Below are positions 43,488-52,264 of a stretch of DNA of 64,000 nt, piece after piece. This DNA comes from JBGLNJ01 sp041300525 (lineage in GTDB: Bacteria; Chloroflexota; Anaerolineae; Fen-1058), in NCBI GenBank assembly GCA_041300525.1, contig JBGLNJ010000001.1:2046001-2110000 (forward strand). Reading direction: 5' to 3'. Under the pieces are notes generated by a model. That model saw nothing but the letters and a program-made list of their open reading frames with translations, did no database searches and was not told where the DNA came from. How positions within the stretch are numbered: position 1 is the stretch's first letter; each line of letters begins with the position of its first letter. Made by a program: the position numbers and the translations under genes.

Positions 43488-45029
43488 TCACGTCAGGTCT
43501 TTAGCGGCGTCCTCTTCTGCCTCACTGGTCACCGGGATGTCGGGTTTGCGCGTATGCCACTCGGTCGCCTGCTCGTAGGCGTGCGCCGCGCGCAGCACGG
43601 CCTCCTCGCCGAACGCCGGCCCCATGATCTGCAAGCCGATGGGCAGGCCCGCGCCGTCAAAGCCGCACGGCACGCTGATGCCGCAAATCCCGGCCAGGTT
43701 GCAGCCAAAGGTGAACACGTCCGAAAGATACATGCGCAGCGGATCGTCTGTCTTTTCGCCGATCTTGAACGCGGTCGTCGGCGCCACCGGGCAGGCGATC
43801 ACGTCCACGTCTTGAAAGGCTGCGTCAAAATCGCCTTTGATGAGCGTGCGGACCTGCTGCGCTTTCACGTAATAGGCATCATAGTAACCGGCGCTGAGCG
43901 CATAGGTCCCCAGCATAATCCGCCGCTTGACCTCGCTGCCGAATCCCGCGCCGCGGGTTTGGCGAAAAGTCTCCCACACACCATCACCGCGCTCTGCGAC
44001 GCGCAGCCCGTAACGCACACCGTCGTAGCGTGCCAGGTTGGCCGAAGCCTCGGCCGGCGCGATGAGATAATACACCGGCAATCCGTAATCCGCGTGCGGC
44101 AGGCTGACCTCGCGCACTTGCGCGCCCAACTCGCGCATCACCTCAATCGCGGCGCGGACTGCTTCTGCCACTTGCGGTTGCACGCCTTGCGCTGGGATGA
44201 AATATTCACGCGGCACGCCGATGCGCATTCCACTCAGTTCATTTTGCGCATCCGGTGCGCCCGCCAGCACGCTGGCGTAATCCGGCACAGCCAGCGGCAT
44301 ACAAGTGGAATCGCGCGGATCGTGCCCGGCGATGACGCCCAGCAGCAAAGCGGCATCGCGCACGTCGCGCGCCAATGGGCCAATCTGGTCGAGCGACGAG
44401 GCGAACGCCACCAGCCCGTACCGGCTCACGCGGCCATAGCTCGGCTTGAGACCGACCACGCCACAGAATGATGCCGGTTGACGGATGCTGCCGCCGGTGT
44501 CCGTGCCCAGCGCGCCGAGCGCCATCCCCGATGCCACCGCCGCCGCGCTCCCGCCCGAAGACCCGCCCGGCACCCGCTCAAGGTCCCACGGGTTGTGTGT
44601 CGTAAAGTACGCCGAGTTTTCGGTAGACGACCCCATCGCAAATTCGTCGGTATTCGTCTTGCCCAGAATCACCGCCCCGGCTGCGCGCAGCCGTTCGACG
44701 GCCGTGGCGCTGGCCGAAGGCGGCGGTACGAATTCTTCCAGGATACGGCTGCCGCACGTGCAGGGCAAACCTTCCACACACAGCACGTCCTTGATGGCCA
44801 ACGGCACACCTAACAATGGCGCACCCTCGCCGTCGCCACGTGCCCTTCGCGCATCCGCTTCGCGCGCCTGTTCGAGCGCCCACTCTGGCGCGAGTGTGAG
44901 ATACGCCTGGACGCTGTTTTCCACTTGTACGATGCGGTCGAGCACGGCCTGGGTCAACTCGACGGAGGTCGCCTCGCCGCGTCGCATCAAGTCCAGTGAT
45001 TCATGGATGGTCAAATCGTAGAGGGCCAC
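43488..45029 (-). CDS. gatA: Glutamyl-tRNA(Gln)/Asp-tRNA(Asn) amidotransferase subunit A
   Basis: A 513-residue amidase that supplies ammonia to GatB for Gln- and Asn-tRNA formation. The Ser-cisSer-Lys triad is visible: Lys80 in VPLAIKDVL, the first Ser in PGGSSGGSAAAVASG (155-161), and the nucleophile in GTDTGGSIRQPA (Ser181). VGLKPSYGRVSRYGLVAFAS is the family signature. It starts with GTG at 45029 and has no clear ribosome site. gatC and gatB are not adjacent; a foreign GT39 tail begins just upstream. It is about 25 residues longer than typical, at the C-terminus. Confidence 0.92.
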   Translation of the reverse strand: MALYDLTIHESLDLMRRGEATSVELTQAVLDRIVQVENSVQAYLTLAPEWALEQAREADARRARGDGEGAPLLGVPLAIKDVLCVEGLPCTCGSRILEEFVPPPSASATAVERLRAAGAVILGKTNTDEFAMGSSTENSAYFTTHNPWDLERVPGGSSGGSAAAVASGMALGALGTDTGGSIRQPASFCGVVGLKPSYGRVSRYGLVAFASSLDQIGPLARDVRDAALLLGVIAGHDPRDSTCMPLAVPDYASVLAGAPDAQNELSGMRIGVPREYFIPAQGVQPQVAEAVRAAIEVMRELGAQVREVSLPHADYGLPVYYLIAPAEASANLARYDGVRYGLRVAERGDGVWETFRQTRGAGFGSEVKRRIMLGTYALSAGYYDAYYVKAQQVRTLIKGDFDAAFQDVDVIACPVAPTTAFKIGEKTDDPLRMYLSDVFTFGCNLAGICGISVPCGFDGAGLPIGLQIMGPAFGEEAVLRAAHAYEQATEWHTRKPDIPVTSEAEEDAAKDLT

Positions 45030-45044
45030 GTCGAGTCCAAAATA

Positions 45045-45763
45045 GATGCGACGTCTTCAAGGGCATCGCGCTGTGTGGTATCAATCCAACACGGCTTGCA
45101 CGCGGAAGCAATCCGCTCGTGCCGACCGAGGCGCTGGGGAGTGATGCAAGCACCGACGCGGAACTGGAAAAACTCGTGGCAGGCAAGACGCGCGCGTGGC
45201 TGGTAGATTTTGGCTACGCGGCGCAGTACGACCCGGAACATCGCGCGGAACGCTGGCTGGCGCAGCACGGCTACAAACAACTGGCGCAAGACTTTATCGG
45301 CGTGCGTGTTAGCCTGTATGACCTGGCCTGCCATCCCAGCAACTCGCCCGCGCACCGCCTGGACGCAAGATTGGGCCAGTCTATCGCGCTGGTTGGTTAC
45401 TCGTTGGAACGCGATTCGGCCCGCCCCGGAGATAGTGTTTGTTTGACGCTATTCTGGCGGGCGGTGAGCAAGGCGCCCCAGAGTTACACCGTCTTTGCGC
45501 ATGTGGTGGACTCGACCGGTCAGCCTGTCGCGCAGACAGACAGTCCGCCGCTGGGCGGCACCGCGCCCACGGACTCGTGGCAAGTGGGCGCGACAATCGT
45601 TGACCGCTACGCCATCTTGATCAAGCCCAACACGCCGCCCGGCCAATACGAGTTGCGCGTGGGCATGTACCCGTGGCCCAACCTCACGCCGCTGCCGGTC
45701 ACGTTGAATGGACAGCCTGCCGGCAACACTGTGCCGCTGGCGACGATCCGCGTGACACCGTGA
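45045..45763 (+). pseudogene. C-terminal part of a GT39-like membrane glycosyltransferase
   Basis: About 235 codons with no usable native start. The first part (ELEKLVAGKTRAWLVDFGYA, WLAQHGYKQLAQDFIGVRVS) is the soluble extracytoplasmic region found after the membrane helices of Chloroflexota GT39 proteins. The second part (ARPGDSVCLTLFWRA, YTVFAHVVDSTGQPVAQ, PPGQYELRVGMYPW) is a beta-sandwich also found at the end of the PASTA kinase at 50247. The membrane catalytic half is missing. The 5' end abuts the gatA start at about 45030-45060. Confidence 0.7.
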
Positions 45764-45786
45764 TGCGCCTTGCCCGCTGAAAGGGA

Positions 45787-45815
45787 TTGTCCGCCTGCCT
45801 GGCTCGTGATACAAT
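45787..45815 (+). promoter_or_regulatory. Promoter of the MFS gene at 45907
   Basis: TTGTCC (45787-45792), 17 bases, TACAAT (45810-45815). It leaves a leader of about 85 bases that contains GAAGGAG at about 45870. Confidence 0.7.
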
Positions 45816-45906
45816 GGCTGCTCCGCGGCTGTCCGTCTGTGGTCAGCGGCGGAGGGCTAGAAGCAAATCTTGAAGGAGACAATCGCTCGCAAACGCGAGT
45901 CTTACA

Positions 45907-47106
45907 ATGGCTGAGACGCCTGTTACTCGTCAAACCTCCGAGCCGGCCGCCGACAAGTTCCGGGTTGGAGAAGTGCTGACCATTACCGGTGGGCACTTTA
46001 TCCACGATATTTTCACCAGCTTTCTCGCCCCGCTCTTGCCCCTCATCATCCAAAAGCTCAGCCTCTCGCTGACGCTGGCGGGGGCACTGGCAGCCTTTCA
46101 GCAATTGCCTTCGCTGATCAATCCGCTCCTCGGCATGTTGGCGGATCGGGGCAGCTTGCGTTGGTTCGTCATCCTGACTCCCACCGTCACGGCGACGGCG
46201 ATGAGTTTGATCGGGGTCGCGCCAACCTACACCGCGCTGACTATTCTGCTCTTGGTGGCGGGCCTGAGCACCGCCATCTGGCACACTCCCACGCCGGCCA
46301 TGACTGCCCGCGTCTCGGGCCGGCAGATGGGATTGGGCATGAGCTTGTTTATGCTCGGCGGCACGTTGGCCTACACGATTGGGCCGCTGCTGGCGGTGGC
46401 GGCTGTTTCCTGGTGGGGCCTTGACGGCATCTGGCGGCTCATCCCACTGGGCGTGGCCGCGTCCGCGATGCTCTATTGGCGGACTCGTGACATTGCCGGC
46501 ATGCGCTCGGCCCGCCGCGCCAATGGCTCGTGGGCCGAGTCGTGGCGGAAACTCAGACGGGTGTTGCTGCCCCTCGCCGGCATTATTGTGACGCGGGGGT
46601 TCATGGTTGCGGCCCTATCCACTTTCTTGCCCACTTTTCTGTCTTCAGAAGGGGCGAACCTGTTGCAGGCGGGCGGCGCGTTCTCCATTGTGGAGATGGC
46701 CGGAGCGGCAGGGTCGCTCACCAGCGGCATTGTCAGCGACCGGCTGGGCCGCCGCCGTGTGTTGACTTTGATTCTGTGGGCTTCGCCCATGTCGCTGTTG
46801 CTGTTTCTGGCAGCGCCACGCTGGGCAACCGTTCCGATGCTGCTGGTCGTGGGCTTTACGGTCTTTTCGGCCAACCCGGTCATGATGGCCCTGGTGCAGG
46901 AATACGGCCGCGATCACCCGGCCACGGCCAATGGTTTGTACATGGCGCTCGTCTTTGCCAGCCAGTCACTCATCATCGTCTTAGTGGGCGCCATCGCCGA
47001 CCAGTGGGGATTGCGCATGACGTTTTACGGGTGCGCGTTGCTGAGCTTTGCAGGGCTGCCATTCGTCCGCCTGTTGCCCAAGAAACCGAGTGCTGACTCT
47101 GGCTGA
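45907..47106 (+). CDS. MFS transporter, fosmidomycin-resistance (Fsr)-like
   Basis: A 399-residue, 12-helix inner-membrane protein. The opening VLTITGGHFIHDIFTSFLAP with a buried His-Asp pair is distinctive of the Fsr branch of the MFS. NPLLGMLADRGSLRWFVI is the loop 2-3 motif, WHTPTPAMTARVSGRQMG and TSGIVSDRLGRRRVLTL follow. It is likely a drug or metabolite exporter. ATG start; the GAAGGAG in the leader is distant, so the ribosome site is poor. Complete. Confidence 0.88.
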   Translation: MAETPVTRQTSEPAADKFRVGEVLTITGGHFIHDIFTSFLAPLLPLIIQKLSLSLTLAGALAAFQQLPSLINPLLGMLADRGSLRWFVILTPTVTATAMSLIGVAPTYTALTILLLVAGLSTAIWHTPTPAMTARVSGRQMGLGMSLFMLGGTLAYTIGPLLAVAAVSWWGLDGIWRLIPLGVAASAMLYWRTRDIAGMRSARRANGSWAESWRKLRRVLLPLAGIIVTRGFMVAALSTFLPTFLSSEGANLLQAGGAFSIVEMAGAAGSLTSGIVSDRLGRRRVLTLILWASPMSLLLFLAAPRWATVPMLLVVGFTVFSANPVMMALVQEYGRDHPATANGLYMALVFASQSLIIVLVGAIADQWGLRMTFYGCALLSFAGLPFVRLLPKKPSADSG

Positions 47107-47137
47107 CCTGGTTTCCTCCGTTGTAACTGCTAGGTTT

Positions 47138-47158
47138 CTCACCCTTGCGAAGGGTGAG
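47138..47158. repeat. Hairpin CTCACCCTT-gcg-AAGGGTGAG
   Basis: A perfect 9-bp stem with a 3-base loop, 29 bases after the MFS stop. It is the same palindrome family as 7921-7976 and may act as a terminator, although no T-run follows. Confidence 0.7.
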
Positions 47159-47224
47159 CCGTTATCCTCCATCTTGTATCCCAATCGAAACTGATTTGTA
47201 ATCCTTCTCCCCTTCGCCCGGCGG

Positions 47225-47230
47225 TATAAT
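47225..47230 (+). promoter_or_regulatory. TATAAT box immediately upstream of the histidine kinase
   Basis: A consensus -10 box ends ten bases before the ATG at 47240, so transcription would begin within a few bases of the start codon and no ribosome site exists. The -35 region is weak (TCCTTC at 17-base spacing). A leaderless mRNA is likely. Confidence 0.5.
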
Positions 47231-47239
47231 TTTAAAGTA

Positions 47240-49555
47240 ATGCCGGATATTCCAGTTTCTTCACTGCTGACAGTGGCTTTGGCTGCCTACCTCTTGCCGT
47301 GCATGGCGAGCGCGCTGACCGCGCTCGTCGCCTGGCAGGGCTATCGCCGCTTGAACGAAGTCAATCTGTGTGAGATGGCGACGGCCTTTGCTGTCGTGGC
47401 GATGATGCAAGCTGTACTCCTGGTTGTGAGCAGCGCCAGGTGGGCCGTTCCTGTTCCGCTGCTGCGCGCGCTGGACTGCGCTTCGGCGGCTGTGATGGGC
47501 TGGCCGTTCCTCCGCCGAGACCGCTGCGTGTTTCTCATCAGTTCATTAGCCGTGTGCGGGATATTCGGCGCGTTCACGTTGAGTTGGTGGCAGTTGACCG
47601 GCGTGGAGGCGGGCTGGGCGGCGTCAGCCTGGCCGTTGATCGGCGTGACGCTGTATGGCGTGGCGGCGGCTTCGTTGTGGCGACAGCGGCGCGAGCGATC
47701 CTTGCTCCTGTTCGTTGCGTTCGCCCTATTGTCGCTTGGCTCGGCGCTCGGCGCTGCGGGATGGGCTGAGGGGACGCTGGCCGCGCGGCTCACTGCGTTC
47801 CCACTGGTAACGGTGGCGCTGATGCAGCTTTCCACCCGCGACCTGGAGAGCGTTCAATCGGAGTTGATCTCGTTTAGTGAATCCTCGCTGCGCCAGACGC
47901 AACAACTGCTCGCGCTCTTGCGCGCCAGCACCACGTTCCTCACCCAGTCCAACGTGATGGCTATTTTGCGTGAAGCGGCCGAGGGTGTGGCTGTGGGCGT
48001 GGATGCGGATGGCGTGCTGATCGCGCTGCTGGACGAACAGCCCGAGTACATGTTGCAGGTTCGGGCACTCTATCCGCCCAGGCCATTTTCCGGCCCGGCC
48101 TACATTCCCCTCCGGTCGCAACCGGCGATTGCCGACGCGGTGCGGCGCGCGCTGGCTCAGCAGGTTATTCTGTCGCCATCCCGGCGCGGTATACACTCGC
48201 TGGCGAGGCTTTTGGGCAGTCGCGCTGGCCCGGCGATCATTCAGCCTATGCTTGCCCACGGGCGTGTGTTGGGCGTCATTGTGGCGCTCAATGGCCGCAG
48301 CCGCCGCGTTTTTACCGACAAGGAACTGCAAGTGCTGGAAGCCTTTGGCGCGCAGGTAGCCGCCGCCGTCGAAAATGCGCTGCTCGACGAGTTGATCGAA
48401 AAGCAGACCCGCGAGCTGGCCGAGTTGCTGAGCGCGCGTGAAGAAGAGGCCAGCCGAGGGACTGCGATCTTGGAATCTATCGGCGATGGCGTCATTGTCT
48501 TTGATGACTGCGAGCAGGTCGTCATCACCAACCCCGCTGCGCGTGCTATCCTGGGGTTGGGCGAGGCGGGCGTGCCCGGCATGAATCTGCGGGAAATCCT
48601 GTGCAGAGAAATCCAGCTCGACGACTATGCCGTCATCCACGCGTTGATCGAGAGTGGGCAACCTCTGCCGCCGGGTTTCAGGGTGATCTGGGATAGCAAG
48701 ACAGTGGCGATCAACGTCGCGCCGGTCAAGCTGGCTTTTGCCAAGCGGCACGGCACGGTGATGGTGTTGCACGACATTACCCAAGATGCCGAGGTGGATC
48801 GGATGAAGAGCGAGTTCGTGTCGGTCGTTTCGCACGAGCTGCGCACGCCGTTTGCCGCACTGGATTTTTCGGTGCAGCTCATTCACAAATACGGGGTAGA
48901 GCATTTGCTGCCGGAACAGCGTGAGCAATTGCAGCAACTCGGTGCAGGATTGAAGCGCACGCAGACGATGATCAATAACTTGGTCACGTTCGCTGCCTTT
49001 CTGAGCAAGCAGGGGCAGTTGCGAATGGTCTCCCTGGATTTGGGGGAGGTGGCCCGCGAGGCCGTGCGGGAACTGGAGCCGGTCGCGCAGGCCCGGGACA
49101 TGGCGCTGGAGCTTGATCTGGCCGACGCGCTGCCCCCGGTGTACGGCGACCGCGACCGGTTGGCCGAGGCGGTTTATCATCTGGTTCACAACGCGATCAA
49201 ATTTAACCGGCAGGGCGGCACGGTCAAGCTTGCCTGCCGCGCGGCATCGGACGACGTGGTGGTAGAGGTGTCCGACAGCGGCGTGGGCATTCCGGCAGAC
49301 AAGTTGCCGGGGATATGGAAGGATTTCTCCCAGTTGGCCGACCCGCTGCGGCGTGGCGTGGAAGGATTGGGGCTGGGACTGCCGCTGGTGCGCTATATCG
49401 TCAGGGCGCACGGTGGACAGGTCTGGGCGCGCAGCCGGGCAGGGCAGGGGAGCACCTTTGGGTTCTACATTCCGGCGGCGGGCGGGCCGGCAAGCCGGGT
49501 GCGCGTCAAAGTTCTGCGGCCTCGCCGGACGCTCAAAGCGTCCGGTTACGAGTAA
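47240..49555 (+). CDS. Membrane hybrid sensor histidine kinase (7TM-like, GAF, PAS, HisKA, HATPase)
   Basis: A 771-residue kinase. Six to seven hydrophobic helices (about 8-195) are followed by a short coiled coil, a GAF domain (about 225-380), a coiled linker and a PAS domain (about 405-515, ILESIGDGVIVFDDCEQVVI). The HisKA box is FVSVVSHELRTPFAAL with His532. The ATPase domain has LVHNAIKFN (N box), DSGVGIPADKLPG (G1) and GLGLGLPLVRYIVRAHGGQ (G2). No response regulator is adjacent, so it is an orphan. The extreme C-terminus encodes a GGACGCT-CAAA-AGCGTCC hairpin that may double as a terminator. The signal sensed is unknown. Confidence 0.9.
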   Translation: MPDIPVSSLLTVALAAYLLPCMASALTALVAWQGYRRLNEVNLCEMATAFAVVAMMQAVLLVVSSARWAVPVPLLRALDCASAAVMGWPFLRRDRCVFLISSLAVCGIFGAFTLSWWQLTGVEAGWAASAWPLIGVTLYGVAAASLWRQRRERSLLLFVAFALLSLGSALGAAGWAEGTLAARLTAFPLVTVALMQLSTRDLESVQSELISFSESSLRQTQQLLALLRASTTFLTQSNVMAILREAAEGVAVGVDADGVLIALLDEQPEYMLQVRALYPPRPFSGPAYIPLRSQPAIADAVRRALAQQVILSPSRRGIHSLARLLGSRAGPAIIQPMLAHGRVLGVIVALNGRSRRVFTDKELQVLEAFGAQVAAAVENALLDELIEKQTRELAELLSAREEEASRGTAILESIGDGVIVFDDCEQVVITNPAARAILGLGEAGVPGMNLREILCREIQLDDYAVIHALIESGQPLPPGFRVIWDSKTVAINVAPVKLAFAKRHGTVMVLHDITQDAEVDRMKSEFVSVVSHELRTPFAALDFSVQLIHKYGVEHLLPEQREQLQQLGAGLKRTQTMINNLVTFAAFLSKQGQLRMVSLDLGEVAREAVRELEPVAQARDMALELDLADALPPVYGDRDRLAEAVYHLVHNAIKFNRQGGTVKLACRAASDDVVVEVSDSGVGIPADKLPGIWKDFSQLADPLRRGVEGLGLGLPLVRYIVRAHGGQVWARSRAGQGSTFGFYIPAAGGPASRVRVKVLRPRRTLKASGYE

Positions 49556-49702
49556 GCCCCTGCGGGGCTGGGCAGCCTGTTGAGCGCAGGCCCAGAGGGC
49601 CTTGCACTTCGTAGCCGGAGCGTTCCACGCTCTGGCTGGCCTGCGACAAGCGGGACTCTAAAAACTTGCGCGCATCCTTGAAGGATCGCTCATCGCTTGA
49701 CA

Positions 49703-49850
49703 AGCGTGGACGGTCAGGCATACACTTGGGACAACAATGGCAACCCTTCGGCAAGCTCAGGGCAAGCCTCCTCAACGATGGCAGCAAGGACTATGTGTAC
49801 GATCAAGCCAACCGGCTGACGAACATCAGCGCAAATGGCCTGACCCTTCG
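49703..49850 (+). pseudogene. RHS/YD-repeat relic, plus-strand copy
   Basis: Codons reading SVDGQAYTWDNNGN, then after a 23-base insertion (49745-49767, cttcggcaagctcagg type) LLNDGSKDYVYDQANRLTNI. These are YD-repeat units of RHS toxins. The insertion shifts the frame and there is no start, so it is dead. Confidence 0.7.
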
Positions 49851-49893
49851 GCTACGCTCAGGGCAAGCCTGGAGCGCAGCCGAAGGGACAGGC
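49838..49893. repeat. Hairpin repeat joining the two RHS relics
   Basis: CCCTTCGGCTACGCTC (49844-49859) pairs with GAGCGCAGCCGAAGGG (49872-49887) with one mismatch and a 12-base loop, extended by GGCCTG/CAGGCC outside. This is a dispersed CTTCGGCT-type palindrome. Confidence 0.75.
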
Positions 49894-50046
49894 CGGTGGC
49901 GGTGATGGTGATCAGTCGGTTCGCCTGGTTGTAAAGGTACGTCTTGCTGCCATCGCTCAACAAGTTGCCGTTGGCATCCCAAGTATACGCCTGACCGTTG
50001 ACGCTTGTCATGCGATTCGCCGCGTCGTAGGTGTACGGCTTGCCCT
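49890..50046 (-). pseudogene. RHS/YD-repeat relic, minus-strand copy
   Basis: Reads PYTYDAANRMTSVNGQAYTW, DANGNLLSDGSKTYLYNQAN, then RLITITATGLS. This is a continuous YD-repeat stretch facing the plus-strand relic across a hairpin. No RHS core, toxin or start belongs to it. The rest of 49556-50246 (690 bases) holds only repeats and the kinase promoter. Confidence 0.72.
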
Positions 50047-50246
50047 GCGACCGAAGGAAGAGGAGTCGAAAGGTCGTGACGACTTGCGATGAAAAGGCGT
50101 GCTCGTTGCAAGAACGTGAGGCAATATCGCAAACCCTTTCACGCGATACGCGCGCGTGAAGCGCGCCTCGCATCCCCGATTGGTCATCCGTCCCTTTTTG
50201 CGGTAGAATACGCCGCGAGCACATCTTCTCCACAGGACAATGTCCC

Positions 50247-52172
50247 ATGCCGCTGGAAAGCCAAATGCTCAACAGTCGTTACAAGTTGATTGCCCAGATC
50301 GCCGCGGGCGGGATGGCGTTGGTCTACAAAGCGCAAGATACGCTGCTCAACCGCATTGTCGCCATCAAAATCTTGCGCGAAAGCTTTGCACAAGACCCCG
50401 CCTTCCAGAAACGCTTTACGCGCGAGGCGCAGTCGGCGGCCAACTTGAGCCACCCCAACATCGTCGCCGTGTACGACTTTGGGCGCGAAGGCGACCGGCA
50501 GTACATCGTGATGGAGTACGTCGAGGGGCGCGACTTGAAATCCGTCATCCGCGCCGAAGGGCCGCTGCCCTTGCCCCGCGCGCTGAACATCGCCGAGCAG
50601 ATTTGCGCCGGCGTGGGCGCCGCTCACCGGGCCGGCATCGTCCACTGCGATGTCAAGCCGCAGAACGTCATCTTGACGACAGAGGGCCAGGCCAAAGTGA
50701 CCGACTTTGGCATCGCGCGCGCGTTCATGGCATCCGCGCCGGGCGGGTACACCGAAAGCGTCTGGGGCACGCCGCACTATTTTTCGCCGGAGCAGGCCGA
50801 AGGCTCCCAACCGACGCCCGCCTCCGACGTGTACAGCATCGGCGTCATCTTGTTCGAGATGTTGGCCGGACGCCTGCCGTTCGAGGGAGAAAATCAACAG
50901 CAGCTTGCGCTGGCCCACTTGCGCGATGCGCCGCCGCCGCTCACGCAGATCAACCCTGCCATTCCGATTGATCTGGAACACATCGTCACCCAGGTGCTCT
51001 CCAAAGAGCCGTCGCAGCGCTACCGTAACGCCGACCAGTTTGGCCGCGTGCTGTTGGAATATCAACACAGCAGTGAGCAGTCCACGAGCCTGCAACCGGC
51101 CGTGCTCGTGCCATCTGGGCTGGCCTCCGCGCCATACTCGATCTCCGCGCAGCCAGAGGCGGAGGCGCCGGAACCGGTTGGCTTTGACTGGCCAGCCTGG
51201 GTGTTGGCGGCCATTGCGCTCGCCGCCGTCATCGGCCTGATCGCTTTGTGGACGATGGTGTACCGGGCGTATACGACGGCTCCGCGCATTCCTCCTACGC
51301 CCACCAGCATGCCACCCACGGCGACGGTGACCAACACCGGTCAGCAAGCCAGCGTGCCGGACCTGATCAACCGGGATCGCAAAGAGGTCGAGCGACTGCT
51401 CACGCAAGCCGGGCTGCAACTCGCCGTGAAAGAAGAACGCTTTGACGACAAACAGCCGGCCGGCATCGCGCTGGAACAGTCTCCACCCGGCGGGACGCCC
51501 GCCAAGCGTGGCGATGTGGTGCAGGTGGTATTCAGCAAAGGCCCTCAAGTCAGCAACGTCCCTGGCGTGATAGGCTCACTGTACAATGACGAGACCAAGG
51601 CAGGACTGGAATCGTATGGCTGGAAGGTTGTCCTTGAGCCGCAGTGGAGCACGGACCCTCTCAGCAAAGTCGTCGGCCAGATTCCGGCGCCGGGCATACC
51701 GTTGACGACCGGGCTGGTCGTTACGCTCCAGATCAGCAGCGGCTCTGTCGTGCCGATTGACGCGAACCTGGGCAACCTCATCACGCTGGAAAGCGCCGAC
51801 CTGCCCCGTGACACGCTGCGCCCCGGCGAAACGCTCGAATTGACGCTTCGCTGGAAAGCGCGCGTGAACAGAATTGATCAGCCTTACAAAGTTTTTGTGC
51901 ATTTGCTCGGCCCCACGGGAAACCTGGTCGCGCAAGTAGACCGGGAGCCGCAAGACGGGCGACCCCCCACGACGATGTGGACGCTCGGCGTTGTCGTCCA
52001 AGACCGTTACACGTTCGAAATTCCGCGAGATGCGCCGCGCGGCGCGTACCAGTTGCGCGTGGGCCTATACCCGGCCAGCAATCCTGCCACTCGCCTGCCC
52101 ATAGTTGACCCCGGCAAGGCATCGGCAGACAACAACAGCCTCCTTGTCAAGACCTTGACCATCGGCCCCTAG
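50247..52172 (+). CDS. PknB-like Ser/Thr kinase with two PASTA domains and a beta-sandwich tail
   Basis: A 641-residue membrane kinase. Catalytic domain 10-270: Gly loop AAGGMA, Lys41, catalytic loop HCDVKPQN (133-140; Cys in place of the usual Arg), DFG at 153. One membrane helix spans about 316-339. Two extracellular PASTA repeats (SVPDLINRDRKEVERLLTQA from about 355; NVPGVIGSLYNDETKAGLES from about 432) should bind muropeptides. The last 135 residues form a beta-sandwich (YKVFVHLLGPTGNLVAQVDR, APRGAYQLRVGLYP), an unusual addition. TGGTCA-17-TAGAAT at 50181-50209 is a possible promoter. The stop TAG is at the edge of a repeat element. Confidence 0.92.
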   Translation: MPLESQMLNSRYKLIAQIAAGGMALVYKAQDTLLNRIVAIKILRESFAQDPAFQKRFTREAQSAANLSHPNIVAVYDFGREGDRQYIVMEYVEGRDLKSVIRAEGPLPLPRALNIAEQICAGVGAAHRAGIVHCDVKPQNVILTTEGQAKVTDFGIARAFMASAPGGYTESVWGTPHYFSPEQAEGSQPTPASDVYSIGVILFEMLAGRLPFEGENQQQLALAHLRDAPPPLTQINPAIPIDLEHIVTQVLSKEPSQRYRNADQFGRVLLEYQHSSEQSTSLQPAVLVPSGLASAPYSISAQPEAEAPEPVGFDWPAWVLAAIALAAVIGLIALWTMVYRAYTTAPRIPPTPTSMPPTATVTNTGQQASVPDLINRDRKEVERLLTQAGLQLAVKEERFDDKQPAGIALEQSPPGGTPAKRGDVVQVVFSKGPQVSNVPGVIGSLYNDETKAGLESYGWKVVLEPQWSTDPLSKVVGQIPAPGIPLTTGLVVTLQISSGSVVPIDANLGNLITLESADLPRDTLRPGETLELTLRWKARVNRIDQPYKVFVHLLGPTGNLVAQVDREPQDGRPPTTMWTLGVVVQDRYTFEIPRDAPRGAYQLRVGLYPASNPATRLPIVDPGKASADNNSLLVKTLTIGP

Positions 52173-52264
52173 CAGCCTGTCGGAGAACCCCGTACGCGAA
52201 GCGTAGGGCCTTGTGCCCGTCGCCACAACGCCCACAAGGGGCTAAACTACGCCTCTCCGACAGG
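52170..52264. repeat. MITE-like element with GCCTGTCGGAGA terminal inverted repeats
   Basis: About 95 bases bounded by CAGCCTGTCGGAGA and TCTCCGACAGGCG. The interior includes ACGCGAAGCGTA and GCACAAGGCC-type arms shared with the partial copy at 23409-23476. Its right end supplies the last codons (NACRRGVV) and stop of the GT39 gene on the minus strand, and its left end the stop of the kinase. Confidence 0.7.

Noticed and set aside
43143..44471. 442-codon plus-strand frame
   Set aside because: Antisense of the nucleotidyltransferase and gatA with no domain signal.
47726..49411. 561-codon minus-strand frame
   Set aside because: Antisense of the histidine kinase; His/Arg/Gln-rich composition and no motif. 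High GC keeps the antisense frame open.
50184..51548. 454-codon minus-strand frame over the PASTA kinase
   Set aside because: Antisense shadow; composition typical of GC-rich antisense.
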